Source of the DNA: Streptomyces fagopyri
GTDB lineage: Bacteria; Actinomycetota; Actinomycetes; Streptomycetales; Streptomycetaceae
Assembly: GCF_009498275.1 (NCBI RefSeq)
Contig: NZ_CP045643.1
Coordinates: forward strand, 1,550,001-1,614,000
Length of the DNA stretch: 64,000 nt
Direction: 5' to 3'
The first letter of the stretch is position 1; each line of letters opens with the position of its first letter. A program made the position numbers and the translations under genes. Below are positions 36,741 to 45,010 of the stretch, piece by piece. The notes under the pieces were generated by a model that saw nothing but the letters and a program-made list of their open reading frames with translations, searched no databases and was not told the origin of the DNA.

Positions 36741-37068
36741 CGTGGACGGCGAGGGCGATCACGAAGGCGAGCAGTGAGGCCGGGTCGCGCCGGGCCCGCG
36801 GGCTGCCGCCGGCCGTCACCTCCGTCACCTCCGTCACCTCCGTCAGCAGCCTCTCGCCGTGCCGTCGCGCCAGGGCACGACGCGCCCGGTCCAACCTGTC
36901 CCGCTCCCGCTCCCGGTCCCGCTCCGGCCCTTCCGGATCCACGTTCCACTCGCAGGCGCCGCACCAGACGACGAACCTGCTGTCCGCGCGGATCACGGCT
37001 CCGCACTCCGGGCACGCCTGCGACTTCTCCTCGACGGTGCGCACGATCGCGCTCTCCCCCTCCGCCAC
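36694..37068 (-). CDS. M48-protease N-terminal zinc-ribbon/membrane part (split gene)
   Basis: 124 aa. A zinc ribbon (ACPECGAVIRADSRF, WCGACEWNVDP), an Arg-rich helix, a TEVTEVTEV repeat and one membrane helix (LLAFVIALAVHGVTLGLAL), ending just after the helix. Zinc ribbon, helix, then M48 domain is the expected order for one Streptomyces protein. Here the catalytic domain follows in the +1 frame. GTG start at 37066-37068 with GAGGGG upstream. Confidence 0.7.
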   Translation of the reverse strand: MAEGESAIVRTVEEKSQACPECGAVIRADSRFVVWCGACEWNVDPEGPERDRERERDRLDRARRALARRHGERLLTEVTEVTEVTAGGSPRARRDPASLLAFVIALAVHGVTLGLALGGTGAAP

Positions 37069-37218
37069 GACCCCTCACCGGGGCCGTCCCTCCATGAGTG
37101 TCGAAGCCGATCACGCGACCCCGTTCACGTAAAGGTCTTTCCTCGCACGAAGGCCCTCCGTGATCCGAACGGAAGGTTCCAGGCCGGACTGCGGCCGGTG
37201 TGTCTACCATTCCTGTCC

Positions 37219-37794
37219 ATGCCCGAGATGCAGTTGCTCCGTCCGGACCACGCGCCCGCGCTGCTCGCCTTCGAGCTCGAGAACCGGGCCTACTTCGCCG
37301 CGTCGATCCCCGATCGGGGCGATGACTACTTCACCCGGTTCGACGAGCGGCACCGTGCCCTGCTCGCCGAGCAGGAGACCGGTGACTGTTTCTTCCACGT
37401 GCTGGTCGGCGCCGGAGGCGAGGTGCTGGGGCGGGTCAATCTCGTGGATGTGGCGGACGGGGGCGCCGATCTCGGGTACCGGATCGCGGAACGCGCCGCG
37501 GGCCGGGGACTGGCCACCCGCGCCGTGCGGGAGCTGTGCGGAGTTGCCGCCCGCGGCTACGGGCTGAGCGTCCTGCGGGCCGCGACCACCCTCGACAACG
37601 CGGCGTCACAGGCCGTACTGGCCCACTCGGGATTCGCCGTCGTGGGCGAGACCCGGCTCTCCGGCCACCCCGGTCTGACATATCTCCGCAGTCTCCGTGA
37701 CCTTCATGACCCTCATGACCCTCACGACCTCGGTGACACTCCTGACCTCGGTGACACTCCTGACGCCACCCCCCGTTCCGGCCCGGCGTCGTAG
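37219..37794 (+). CDS. GNAT-family N-acetyltransferase (RimJ/RimL-like)
   Basis: 191 aa. Acetyl-CoA-dependent acetyltransferase fold: LLRPDHAPALLAFELENRAYF, VLGRVNLVDV, ADLGYRIAERAAGRGLATRAV (the R-x-x-G-x-G/A loop is AAGRGLA) and TTLDNAASQAVLAHSGF. ATG at 37219 with no strong Shine-Dalgarno; 37228 is an alternative. The last 25 residues are an unusual His/Asp repeat (DPHDPHDLGDTPDLGDTPD) encoded by tandem DNA repeats, beyond the normal fold end. Confidence 0.87.
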   Translation: MPEMQLLRPDHAPALLAFELENRAYFAASIPDRGDDYFTRFDERHRALLAEQETGDCFFHVLVGAGGEVLGRVNLVDVADGGADLGYRIAERAAGRGLATRAVRELCGVAARGYGLSVLRAATTLDNAASQAVLAHSGFAVVGETRLSGHPGLTYLRSLRDLHDPHDPHDLGDTPDLGDTPDATPRSGPAS

Positions 37795-37893
37795 CCCGCG
37801 CCGCCGGCCTTCCCGGCCGGACTGTGATGACGCCGGACCGTGATGACGCCTGGCCGTGATCGCACCCGACCGTGATCGCACCCGACCGTCATC
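37700..37893. repeat. Cluster of short tandem repeats across the GNAT 3' end
   Basis: 9-bp repeats (CATGACCCT-like) and two copies of an 18-bp unit beginning GACCTCGGTGACACTCCT encode the C-terminal HDP/GDTPDL repeats. After the stop, 14-16 bp units such as CGCACCCGACCGTGAT repeat from about 37820 to 37893. Confidence 0.75.
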
Positions 37894-38147
37894 GCGCCGC
37901 CGCGGTTCGGTACGGGCCTGAGGGCGGCCGTCATCGGCACGACCCGCGTCCGGTACCCGCTCGTACGCGTCCACGGACGCTGATCGCTCTCCCCCGGGGC
38001 CCGGCCGCGACACGGCCATGGCCTGGTCCGGCATGTCCTGGCGGCGACGCCGCGCGGTGCCGTCCTCAGAGCGCCGCCGCGCGCGGGGCGGCGCTCTCGG
38101 TGGCGGCGCGGGTGCAGACATGGGTTTACTGGGCTTGTCGGTGAGAG
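37795..38147. other. 353-bp intergenic region upstream of the PAS/SpoIIE gene
   Basis: Begins with the repeat cluster above. From 37900 on, no gene, hairpin or clear promoter was recognised. Presumably carries the promoter of the regulator at 38148. Confidence 0.5.
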
Positions 38148-40247
38148 ATGGGGTTGATCATGCCTCGTGGACAACGACACGACCACGCGGATGCCGGCAT
38201 CACCGCGTCGAACGGAGCGGAAGGCTTCGAGAAGGCCTTGTTCGAGCAGGCCAGGGCCGGGCTGGAGGTCTACGACACGGACCTTCGTGTCCTCCGGGCC
38301 AATCCGGCCGTGCTGGCCATGCGGGGTCTGCCCGCGAGCCGGGTGATCGGGGCCGGCCTCCCGGACCTTGACTCCCATCTCCCCCTGTCGCCGATCATCC
38401 GCGAGGTGATGGCCGGAGCCTGCCCGGTGTTCGACCGCCCGGTGTCGACGTACCCGCCGGCCGATCCGGGGAACCGGCACGACTACGCCGTCACCGGATA
38501 TCCGCTGCAGGAGCGCGGCCGGCCCATCGGAGCCGCCTCCATGATCCACGACGTCACGGACCAGGTCCGGCGGCAGGAGGAACTGGATCTCCTGAGCGTC
38601 GCCCGCGCCAGGATCGGTTCCTCCCTGGACGCGGTGCGCACCGCGCAGGAACTCACCGAGATCGCGGTCCCCTCCTTCGCGGACGCGACCGCCGTCGATC
38701 TGCTGGAGTCGGTGTTCGCGGGCGACGCGCCCGTCGGCCCGGTCACCGACCAACCGCCCATGAGACGCGCCGGATTCAAGGCCCGCGAAGGGCAGTACGG
38801 CGCCTACCCGATCGGCGGCACCAGCCACTTCGCGGTCCCCACGCCGTACACCCAGGCACTGGCCGACCTCCGGCCGCGGCTGGTCGCATCGGTCGTCTCG
38901 GCCCGCCAGTGGCTGGCCAACGACCGGCTGCGCGCGGAGTTCATCCGCCGGGCCGGCGTCCACTCGCTCATCGTGACCCCGTTGACGGTGCACGGGCTCG
39001 TGCTCGGCCTGGCCAGCTTCTACCGGGCCGGTTCCCATCCCGAACCCTTCGACGAGGAGGACCTGTCGATGGCGACACAGCTCGCCGCCCGCACCGCCCT
39101 CTGCGTCGACAACGCCCGCCGCTTCACCCGTGAACACACGGTCGCGACCACCCTTCAGCGCAGTCTGCTCCCGCGGACCGCGCCCCTGACGGCGGCGGTG
39201 GAGTCGTCCCACTGCTACATGCCGGGACGTTACGGCGCGCACTGGTTCGACGTCCTGCGCCTCTCCAGCTGCCGGATCGGCCTGGTCATCGGATTCGTGC
39301 CCGGCGAGGATCTGCTGGCCTCCGTCGTGATGGGGCGCCTGCGCACCGCGGTCTCCACCCTGGCCGCCATGGACCTGCCGCCCGACGAGTTGCTGGTCCA
39401 TCTCGACGACGTGGCCCAGCGGCTCGCCCGCGAGCAGGACTCCGACCCGCTGGCCCTGCAGCACGCGCGGCCCCCGTTCACCGCCTCGTGCGTGTATCTC
39501 ACGTACGACCCGATCTCCCGCCGGTGCGCGGCGGCCTCGGCGGGCCATGAAAGTCCCCTGGTCACCAGCCCCCAGGGCGTGGTCAGCGGACTCGACGTAC
39601 CGCGCGGCGCGCCGCTGGGCCGTGGTGTGCCCTACGAGCTCCACACCACCGAACTGTCGGCCGGCAGCCTGCTGTCCCTCTACTCGGACGGCAGCGCGGA
39701 CCGCTATCCGGCCGAGGCGGACGAGCGGGCCAACCAGCTGCGCGAGGTGGTGGCCGACGCCTCGGCGGACCCCACGGAGATCTGCGACACGGCCGCGTGC
39801 AAGGTGCTGCGCGGGAGGGCCCCGGAGGACGGGGCCGCGCTGCTGGTGGCCCGGACCCGGTGCCTGGCACCGGACCACGTGGCGACCTGGACCTTCCCGC
39901 CCGAGCCGGTCTCGGTCCGCGAGGCCCGGCGGGCGACACGCGACAGGCTGGCGCAATGGGGCCTGGAGGACCACGTGTTCGTCACCGACCTGGTCGTCAG
40001 CGAGCTCGCCACCAATGTGGTCCGGCACGCGGAGGGAGCCATCCGGCTGCGTCTCATCCTCGACCGCACACTGACGGTGGAGGTCAGCGACGACGCCGAC
40101 ACCGCGCCGCACCTGCGCCACGCCCGATTGCAGGACGAGGGCGGACGGGGACTGTTCCTGGTCGCTTCCATGACCCGGCACTGGGGCACCCGGTACGAGG
40201 ACGGCGGCAAGACCATCTGGGCCGAACAGTCGCTGCCGGCCGCCTGA
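38148..40247 (+). CDS. PAS-GAF-SpoIIE-HATPase regulator with degenerate phosphatase domain
   Basis: 699 aa, cytoplasmic. PAS (about 25-145), GAF (about 150-330), a PP2C/SpoIIE domain (about 345-560) and a C-terminal anti-sigma-type HATPase_c (about 575-699; SELATNVVRHAEG, DEGGRGLFLV). Usual homologues read GGDWFD and GDVVGHG; here these are GAHWFD and GFVPGED, and the late D-D pair is D-G, so several metal-binding Asp residues are gone while the fold is kept. It is probably a pseudophosphatase whose kinase-like domain may still act on anti-sigma antagonists. ATG at 38148; 38160 is an alternative. Confidence 0.88.
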   Translation: MGLIMPRGQRHDHADAGITASNGAEGFEKALFEQARAGLEVYDTDLRVLRANPAVLAMRGLPASRVIGAGLPDLDSHLPLSPIIREVMAGACPVFDRPVSTYPPADPGNRHDYAVTGYPLQERGRPIGAASMIHDVTDQVRRQEELDLLSVARARIGSSLDAVRTAQELTEIAVPSFADATAVDLLESVFAGDAPVGPVTDQPPMRRAGFKAREGQYGAYPIGGTSHFAVPTPYTQALADLRPRLVASVVSARQWLANDRLRAEFIRRAGVHSLIVTPLTVHGLVLGLASFYRAGSHPEPFDEEDLSMATQLAARTALCVDNARRFTREHTVATTLQRSLLPRTAPLTAAVESSHCYMPGRYGAHWFDVLRLSSCRIGLVIGFVPGEDLLASVVMGRLRTAVSTLAAMDLPPDELLVHLDDVAQRLAREQDSDPLALQHARPPFTASCVYLTYDPISRRCAAASAGHESPLVTSPQGVVSGLDVPRGAPLGRGVPYELHTTELSAGSLLSLYSDGSADRYPAEADERANQLREVVADASADPTEICDTAACKVLRGRAPEDGAALLVARTRCLAPDHVATWTFPPEPVSVREARRATRDRLAQWGLEDHVFVTDLVVSELATNVVRHAEGAIRLRLILDRTLTVEVSDDADTAPHLRHARLQDEGGRGLFLVASMTRHWGTRYEDGGKTIWAEQSLPAA

Positions 40248-40271
40248 CGACCCCGGGGCGACGCCCCGGCT

Positions 40272-40496
40272 TCACGTGGGGCGCCGGAGACCGGACGCGC
40301 CCAGGGCCCGGCAGAGCCCGAGCGCGACGAGGAGTTCGGTCCTTCGCTCCAGGTGGTCGGGGCCGAGCGTCTCGGCCCCGGAGGCCGGCCGCATGCGTAC
40401 GGTGTTCTCGTGGACGCCCGGCCTGGCGGCGGGACGTATGGACCACTCCGCGCGCACCACCCGCACGGTCCAGGAGCTGCTCGGCCGCGAGCGCGG
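40272..40496 (-). pseudogene. Remnant of a PucR-type regulator C-terminal HTH
   Basis: On the minus strand, directly after the phosphotriesterase frame, a short frame reads AARPGVHENTVRMRPASG, then ETLGPDHLERRTELLVALGL. VHENTVR-x-R and the following helix resemble the PucR C-terminal HTH (HxNTVRYRL, then an EL-x-x-AL helix). The helix is altered and everything upstream is missing, so this looks like a gene remnant, not an expressed protein. Confidence 0.4.
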
Positions 40497-40580
40497 TCAG
40501 TTCGCGCGCCTCGGGGTGAAGTAGCGGCGCGGGTTGTCGACGAGCATGGTGGCGATCTGACTCTCCGTCACCCCGGCCTG
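40497..40580 (-). other. In-frame continuation of the phosphotriesterase gene after a TGA
   Basis: After the TGA at 40581-40583 the same frame stays open for 27 codons and encodes QAGVTESQIATMLVDNPRRYF followed by six residues, split here as QAGVTESQIATML and VDNPRRYF. This is the expected conserved C-terminus of the family. A single C-to-T change (CGA to TGA) would explain the stop. Confidence 0.8.
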
Positions 40581-41471
40581 TCACAGGGCAGGAAGAACCG
40601 CCTCGTGGATGTACGTGTGGCGCCTGTTCGGCGCGAGCTGTTCGCGCGCACCCGGCGGGAACCAGTCGATGTGGCACGACGCGTCGTGCGCCAGCACCAT
40701 CCGGTCCGCGAAGCCCTCCTGCGCGAGCCCGGCGACCGTGGCGACCCGCTCGTCGTTCGGCAGCAGCACGTCCAGCCCGAACCGGTCCATGCCCACGTAC
40801 GAACCGTTGTCGATCAGTGCGTGCGGGTAGTCCAGGTCCGAGGTGTCCCCGCTGTGCCCGATCACCACGGCTCCCAGGTCGACCCCCTCACGCCGGAACA
40901 CCTCCTGTGCCACGAGGCCCGTACGGTGCGGAGCGCTGGTGTGGACCGTGATGGGCGCGCCCGTGCGTTTGTGCGCTTCGGCGACCGCCGTCATCACCCG
41001 CTCCACACCGGGTGTCAGTTCGTCCTCGATCGCGCACTTCAGGAACGCTGCCTTGATCTCCGTACCCGCGATGCCCTCGGTGATTTCCCTGACGAAGGGG
41101 TCGGCCATGGGATCGGCACCGCCGAGAAGGGTTCCCGGACCGACGTACTGGAAGGAACAGGGAACGTCCCTGAATGTGCAGATCCCGGTCGCCGCGACGA
41201 TATCGATGTCGACCTCGGCATTGACACGGGCCACCCGGGCGATGTTCCGCCCCAGCCCGATCACCGTGGGGTCGACGATCGTGTCCACGCCCGTGGCCGC
41301 CGGCGTCCGCAGCCCCTCGATCGCGTCCGCCACCCGTCGGTCCTCGTCCCACGTCTGCGGAAGACTCTGCCGGACCTCCTCCGTGGCGACGAAGACGTGC
41401 TCGTGCATCAAGACCGTTCCCATGTCCTCCGCGGGAACCGGACCTCGGACTGTCTCTACGTTCGCCGTCAC
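40581..41471 (-). CDS. Phosphotriesterase-family metal hydrolase, truncated by an in-frame TGA
   Basis: 296 aa as read. Binuclear-metal amidohydrolase: HEH at 23-25, bridging Lys145 (AAFLKCA), His177 (TVHTS), His206 (VIGHSGD) and Asp263 (LAHDASC) are all present, so the active site lies before the stop. The reading frame continues after the TGA with the family C-terminus (see 40497-40580), giving a normal length of about 324 aa. Either a nonsense-mutated gene with a shortened product or one needing readthrough. GTG at 41469-41471; AGAGAAG upstream. Likely a lactonase or esterase, not necessarily organophosphate-active. Confidence 0.85.
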   Translation of the reverse strand: MTANVETVRGPVPAEDMGTVLMHEHVFVATEEVRQSLPQTWDEDRRVADAIEGLRTPAATGVDTIVDPTVIGLGRNIARVARVNAEVDIDIVAATGICTFRDVPCSFQYVGPGTLLGGADPMADPFVREITEGIAGTEIKAAFLKCAIEDELTPGVERVMTAVAEAHKRTGAPITVHTSAPHRTGLVAQEVFRREGVDLGAVVIGHSGDTSDLDYPHALIDNGSYVGMDRFGLDVLLPNDERVATVAGLAQEGFADRMVLAHDASCHIDWFPPGAREQLAPNRRHTYIHEAVLPAL

Positions 41472-41940
41472 TGCGCTTCTCTCGATTCCTGATGGTGTGT
41501 TCCGGTCCTGGCCGCGACATTCCGTGTGCACCGTACGAGAACAATTCGATGTCCACGTCACGAGGACATACGTGTGACACGACACCGGAAAACCAAGCGC
41601 ATTCGGAAAGGCAGGCCATGTGTGAGCGGCACATTCCTTTCCACCCGGAGTGTTGGACTCCCACAGGTGGGAACCGGGTCCCAAGAGCTGTCCCCGGCCG
41701 AATGTGTGGAGCTCCCGGCAGAAAGATCCGTTCACCGGGAGGCGTGCGGCGGGCAGGCTCGGACGTGCCGCCGGATCACACGGACGACGCGGATCGGGAC
41801 AGGGAGCCAGGGGCAGTGAGCCAGGAAGACACGTCATGCCGTACGTCGCCGGGAACCTCGTCGAGGGATTCCTGCCCGCGGTCGGGGGGCGGCGGGAACC
41901 CGCAGGCCGGCGGGCTGCCGGTGGGTGGCCCGGACGCCGG
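41472..41940. other. 469-bp intergenic region, no gene seen
   Basis: Upstream of the phosphotriesterase gene and downstream of the GlxA-type regulator. Lower GC than its surroundings between 41500 and 41620, fitting a promoter for the minus-strand hydrolase. No credible ORF, hairpin or palindrome found. Confidence 0.5.
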
Positions 41941-42903
41941 TCAGGGGACGCCGAGGTGATCGCGGTAGGCGGCGGGGGAAATGCCGAGGCGGCTGGTGAA
42001 CACGCGGCGGAGGGTCTCGGCGCTGCCGAACCCGCTCCGGGCCGCCGCCACCGCGACGGTGTGGCCGGCCTGGAGATGCGCCTGGGCGGTCTCCAGGCGG
42101 ACCATCTCGACGTAGCGGGCCGGGGTCGTCCCGATCTCGTCATGGAACAGACGCGTCAGCTGCCGGACACTGACCGACGCCATGGCGGCCATGGCCGGGA
42201 CGCTGTGGTCGCGACCCGGATCGGCCGCGATCGCGTCCAGCAGCGCGCGCAGGGGGTGGTCGCGGGCGACGTGGTGACGCGACGGTGCCGAGAACTGCGA
42301 CAGCCCGCCGGGGCGCCGCATGAACACCACCATGGCCTCGGCCACGTCGTGTGCCACCCGCGGACCGTGGTCGTCCTCCACCAGCGCGAGGGCCAGGTCG
42401 ATGCCGGAGCTGACTCCCGCCGAGGTCAGGATGGCGCCGTCGCGCACATAGAGCGCGTCCGGCTCCACCGCGACCCGCTCGTAACGGCGTGCGAACTCCT
42501 TCGCCTGCCGCCAGTGCGTCGTGGCCCTGCGTCCGTCGAGCAGCCCCACCTCGGCCAGCAGGAACGCCCCCGTGCACACCGACGCGATCCGCTCCGCCCC
42601 GGCCGTCAGCCGCCGGACCGCTTCCACCAGGCCGGCGTCGAAGGGGTGGTCCACCATCCCGTACGCCCCGGGCACCAGCACGGTGTGCGCGGGACCGACG
42701 TCCGCGGCGGCGGCCTCGGCGTGCAGCGTCAGCCCGGTCGAGGTCCGTACGTCCGTGCCGTCCGGCGACACCACGCTCACCTCGTAGCCCGGCCCGTACC
42801 GGCCCGCATGGCTGAAGACGTCCGCGGGGCCCGCCACGTCGATCAACGTGACGCCCTCGAAGGCCAAGATCGCGACCCGGCGCTTCGCGTCCTGCTGCGG
42901 CAT
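41941..42903 (-). CDS. GlxA-family AraC-type regulator (DJ-1/PfpI plus HTH_18)
   Basis: 320 aa. N-terminal DJ-1/PfpI class I glutamine-amidotransferase-like domain ([21 protein letters not shown], key [24 protein letters not shown] with the nucleophile-elbow Cys) and a C-terminal AraC HTH ([35 protein letters not shown]). ATG at 42901-42903 follows GGAG. Divergent from the quinone oxidoreductase gene 88 bp away and the probable regulator of it. Confidence 0.93.
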   Translation of the reverse strand: MPQQDAKRRVAILAFEGVTLIDVAGPADVFSHAGRYGPGYEVSVVSPDGTDVRTSTGLTLHAEAAAADVGPAHTVLVPGAYGMVDHPFDAGLVEAVRRLTAGAERIASVCTGAFLLAEVGLLDGRRATTHWRQAKEFARRYERVAVEPDALYVRDGAILTSAGVSSGIDLALALVEDDHGPRVAHDVAEAMVVFMRRPGGLSQFSAPSRHHVARDHPLRALLDAIAADPGRDHSVPAMAAMASVSVRQLTRLFHDEIGTTPARYVEMVRLETAQAHLQAGHTVAVAAARSGFGSAETLRRVFTSRLGISPAAYRDHLGVP

Positions 42904-42991
42904 CGGCTCCAGCCTCTCCACGACGATCCCACCCCAGGCTAAGCGCCCCGGCGCGACAACCCGACGAAGCACCGAACCGAGAGAGAACACC

Positions 42992-43552
42992 ATGACCGAC
43001 CCGTCCCCCCGCACCCTCGTCCTGCTCGGCCACCCCGACCTCGCCCGGTCGCGGATCAACCGGGTCATGGCCGGCGCCGCCCGCGGCCTGACCCACGTCA
43101 CGCTGCACGACCTGTACGCCGCGTCTCCCGACCGGCGCCTCGACATCCCCGCCGAACAGCGTCTGGTCAGCGAGAACGAGGTGATCGTGCTGCAGTTCCC
43201 CTTGCACTGGTACTCCGTGCCCGGCTTCCTCAAGCAGTGGCTGGACGAGGTCATGACCCGCGGCTTCGCCTACGACACCGGAGGGCTGCTCACCGGCAGG
43301 ACGCTCCTGGTCGTCACGTCGACCGGCGGGGTCGCGGACGCCTACCGGCCCGGCGCGTTCCACCGCTTCACCATGGCCGAACTCCTGCGGCCGCTGGAGC
43401 AGACCGCTCACCGCATGGGCATGGCCTTCGCCCGGCCGCTCGTCCTCCACGACGCGCGCGGCGTCGGCGACGCCGAACTGGCCGCGCACACCGAGCGGTA
43501 CCGAAGGCTGCTCATCACCGGGCCCGTCCCCTGCCAGGACGCCGCCGCATGA
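42992..43552 (+). CDS. NAD(P)H dehydrogenase (quinone)/KefF-like flavodoxin-fold oxidoreductase
   Basis: 186-aa Flavodoxin_2 protein. [15 protein letters not shown] is the FMN-phosphate loop region, [21 protein letters not shown] is the family signature (QFPLHWYS and LKQWLDEV), and TSTGG follows. Transfers two electrons from NAD(P)H to quinones, avoiding semiquinone stress. ATG at 42992 with GAGAGAA upstream. Divergent from the GlxA-type regulator. Confidence 0.92.
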   Translation: MTDPSPRTLVLLGHPDLARSRINRVMAGAARGLTHVTLHDLYAASPDRRLDIPAEQRLVSENEVIVLQFPLHWYSVPGFLKQWLDEVMTRGFAYDTGGLLTGRTLLVVTSTGGVADAYRPGAFHRFTMAELLRPLEQTAHRMGMAFARPLVLHDARGVGDAELAAHTERYRRLLITGPVPCQDAAA

Positions 43553-43564
43553 CCTCCGGTCCGG

Positions 43565-44071
43565 TCACATCCGCCGTGCGTGGGCGAGGGTGTCGCCCAC
43601 CCACGCGGGGAACACGAGCCGCGGGATCAGCCGGCCCTCGACCTCGAAGGGGAGCGAGAAGGTGGGGCTCACGCGCAGATCCCGGTGCGCGACGCGGACG
43701 TGGACGCGGGTGTCCGGCAGGTGCCAGGCCGAGCCGATGGGCCCGATCCGGTTGATCCTCGCGTGGATGCGGTCCCCGTACACCAGGGCGGCACACCCGT
43801 GGTCCTCGGCCCGTGCCGCGGGGACGGTGGCGGCCCAGCGGCTGAACTCGTCGAGGTATCCGTGCCGGGACAGTTCCCCGAAGGTGATCGTCTCCACGCG
43901 TACGGTCGCCGGGCCGTCGAGGAACACCATGAGCCGGGGCACTCCCCTGCGACGCCGCCAGCGGGCGGGCAGATCGCGGACCACGCGGTCCAGGACGCGC
44001 AGGACATCGGCGCGCACAGGGGGTCGCAGTGCCCGGAGCTGTCCCCGCATGAATGTGCTCGCCTCGTCCAT
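43565..44071 (-). CDS. Hypothetical protein (168 aa)
   Basis: Soluble, mixed alpha/beta protein beginning MDEASTFMRGQLRALR and containing GVPRLMVFLDGPATVRVETI (key part RLMVFLDGPATV) and a beta-rich C-terminal half (WHLPDTRVHVRVAHRDLRV). ATG at 44069-44071 with GGCGGG upstream. No family recognised. Converges with the quinone oxidoreductase gene, whose stop is 12 bp away. Confidence 0.65.
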   Translation of the reverse strand: MDEASTFMRGQLRALRPPVRADVLRVLDRVVRDLPARWRRRRGVPRLMVFLDGPATVRVETITFGELSRHGYLDEFSRWAATVPAARAEDHGCAALVYGDRIHARINRIGPIGSAWHLPDTRVHVRVAHRDLRVSPTFSLPFEVEGRLIPRLVFPAWVGDTLAHARRM

Positions 44072-44150
44072 CCCGCCAGCATCCACGAGCGTGTCCGCCG
44101 CCTCAACGGCCGGGCCCGGGGCGGCGGTCGGTGTTCGCACCGGCCATGCC

Positions 44151-44187
44151 GGAGGACCCGGCACTATTGCAGCGGGCCGGGTCCTCC
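44151..44187 (-). terminator. Terminator hairpin of the first Gly-rich secreted protein gene
   Basis: GGAGGACCCGGC and its complement form a 12-bp stem around a loop containing ATTGCAGC. It lies 22 bp after the stop of the gene at 44209. The same loop and related stem occur after the paralogue at 50543. Confidence 0.75.
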
Positions 44188-44208
44188 GTGATGTGCGGGT
44201 GGTGCTGT

Positions 44209-44919
44209 TTACCAGCCGTGGCGGTCCCGGACGACCCGGAAGCTCCCCACGACGCCGTCGCGGACCTTCACGCCACCGTGGACGTAGTGGGACACGACGC
44301 CGTTGGTGGTGCTCCACGGGCCGACCGTGGCGACGGGCGAACCGTTGTCGCAGGTCGCGCCGCGGAAGACCTCGACGGTCCGGCGGCTGTCGTTGCGGAC
44401 GTTGAAGCTGCGCGAACCGAGGCCGCTCACCACGGTGATGCAGCCCCAGCTCTGGGCGGAGTAGGACCGCTCGTTGAAGTCGATCCGCCCTTCGTAGCCG
44501 CGGCCACCGCGACCGCCACCGTCGCGGCCACCGTCGTCGTCGCCGCCGCGACCGCCACCGTCGCGGCCACCGTCGTCGCCGCCACGGCCACCGTCGTCGC
44601 CACCGCGGCCGCCGTTGTCGCCGCCGCGGCCGCCGTTGTCGCCACCGTTGCCGCCACCGTCGCGGCCGCCGTTGTCGCCGCCACGGCCGCCGTTGTCGCC
44701 GCCGTTGCCGGCGACAGCTCCGTTGGCCCCGCCACCCGCGGCGGCTCCGTTGCCCTTCGCCTGCCCGCTGTCACCGCCCGTGGGAGCGGCCTGGTTGACG
44801 GTGGGGGTGGCCGCGGCGGCCGAGGGGACCTCGGGGGCCGAGGCGTACGTGACGCCCGTGGCGACGAGGGCCGCGGCGGCCGCTGCGCCGGCAGTCATGG
44901 CAATTTTGCGCGTGATCAT
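44209..44919 (-). CDS. Secreted Gly/Asp-rich protein, paralogue A
   Basis: 236 aa. Signal peptide MITRKIAM plus an Ala-rich core (to about residue 40), then a long (GGDNGGRGG)-type Gly/Asp/Arg linker (about 60-135), and a C-terminal ~95-residue beta-rich domain beginning GRIDFNERSYSAQSWGC, with SGLGSRSFNVRNDS, VFRGATCDNGSP and a GSFRVV end; two Cys could pair. The start is the ATG at 44917-44919, matching the paralogue at 50543. Not recognised as an enzyme; beta/gamma-crystallin-like features are possible but unproven. Confidence 0.82.
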   Translation of the reverse strand: MITRKIAMTAGAAAAAALVATGVTYASAPEVPSAAAATPTVNQAAPTGGDSGQAKGNGAAAGGGANGAVAGNGGDNGGRGGDNGGRDGGGNGGDNGGRGGDNGGRGGDDGGRGGDDGGRDGGGRGGDDDGGRDGGGRGGRGYEGRIDFNERSYSAQSWGCITVVSGLGSRSFNVRNDSRRTVEVFRGATCDNGSPVATVGPWSTTNGVVSHYVHGGVKVRDGVVGSFRVVRDRHGW

Positions 44920-45010
44920 GAGGCTCATCCCTATCTCTGAGTCGTCGACCAAACAGCCAATATGTGGCTGAATGAACCGATAATCTCTTTATATGTAATA
45001 TCAGGCACGC
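44920..45010 (-). promoter_or_regulatory. Conserved leader/promoter of Gly-rich paralogue A
   Basis: On the minus strand it contains ATAAAGAGATTATCGGT, then a segment ending TTGGTCGACGACTCAGAGAT and AGGG, the last being the ribosome-binding region. The same block with few changes precedes paralogue B (51203-51295). Conservation extends about 80 bp, far more than a Shine-Dalgarno needs, so it likely includes the promoter and a regulatory site. Confidence 0.7.

Noticed and set aside
40581..40583. Selenocysteine at the in-frame TGA of the phosphotriesterase gene
   Set aside because: The position is normally Arg or similar in the family, far from the active site, and no downstream SECIS-like hairpin was recognised.
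44427..44774. Alternative-frame ORF rich in Ala/Thr inside paralogue A
   Set aside because: It is a shadow of the Gly/Asp repeat region, with no start context.
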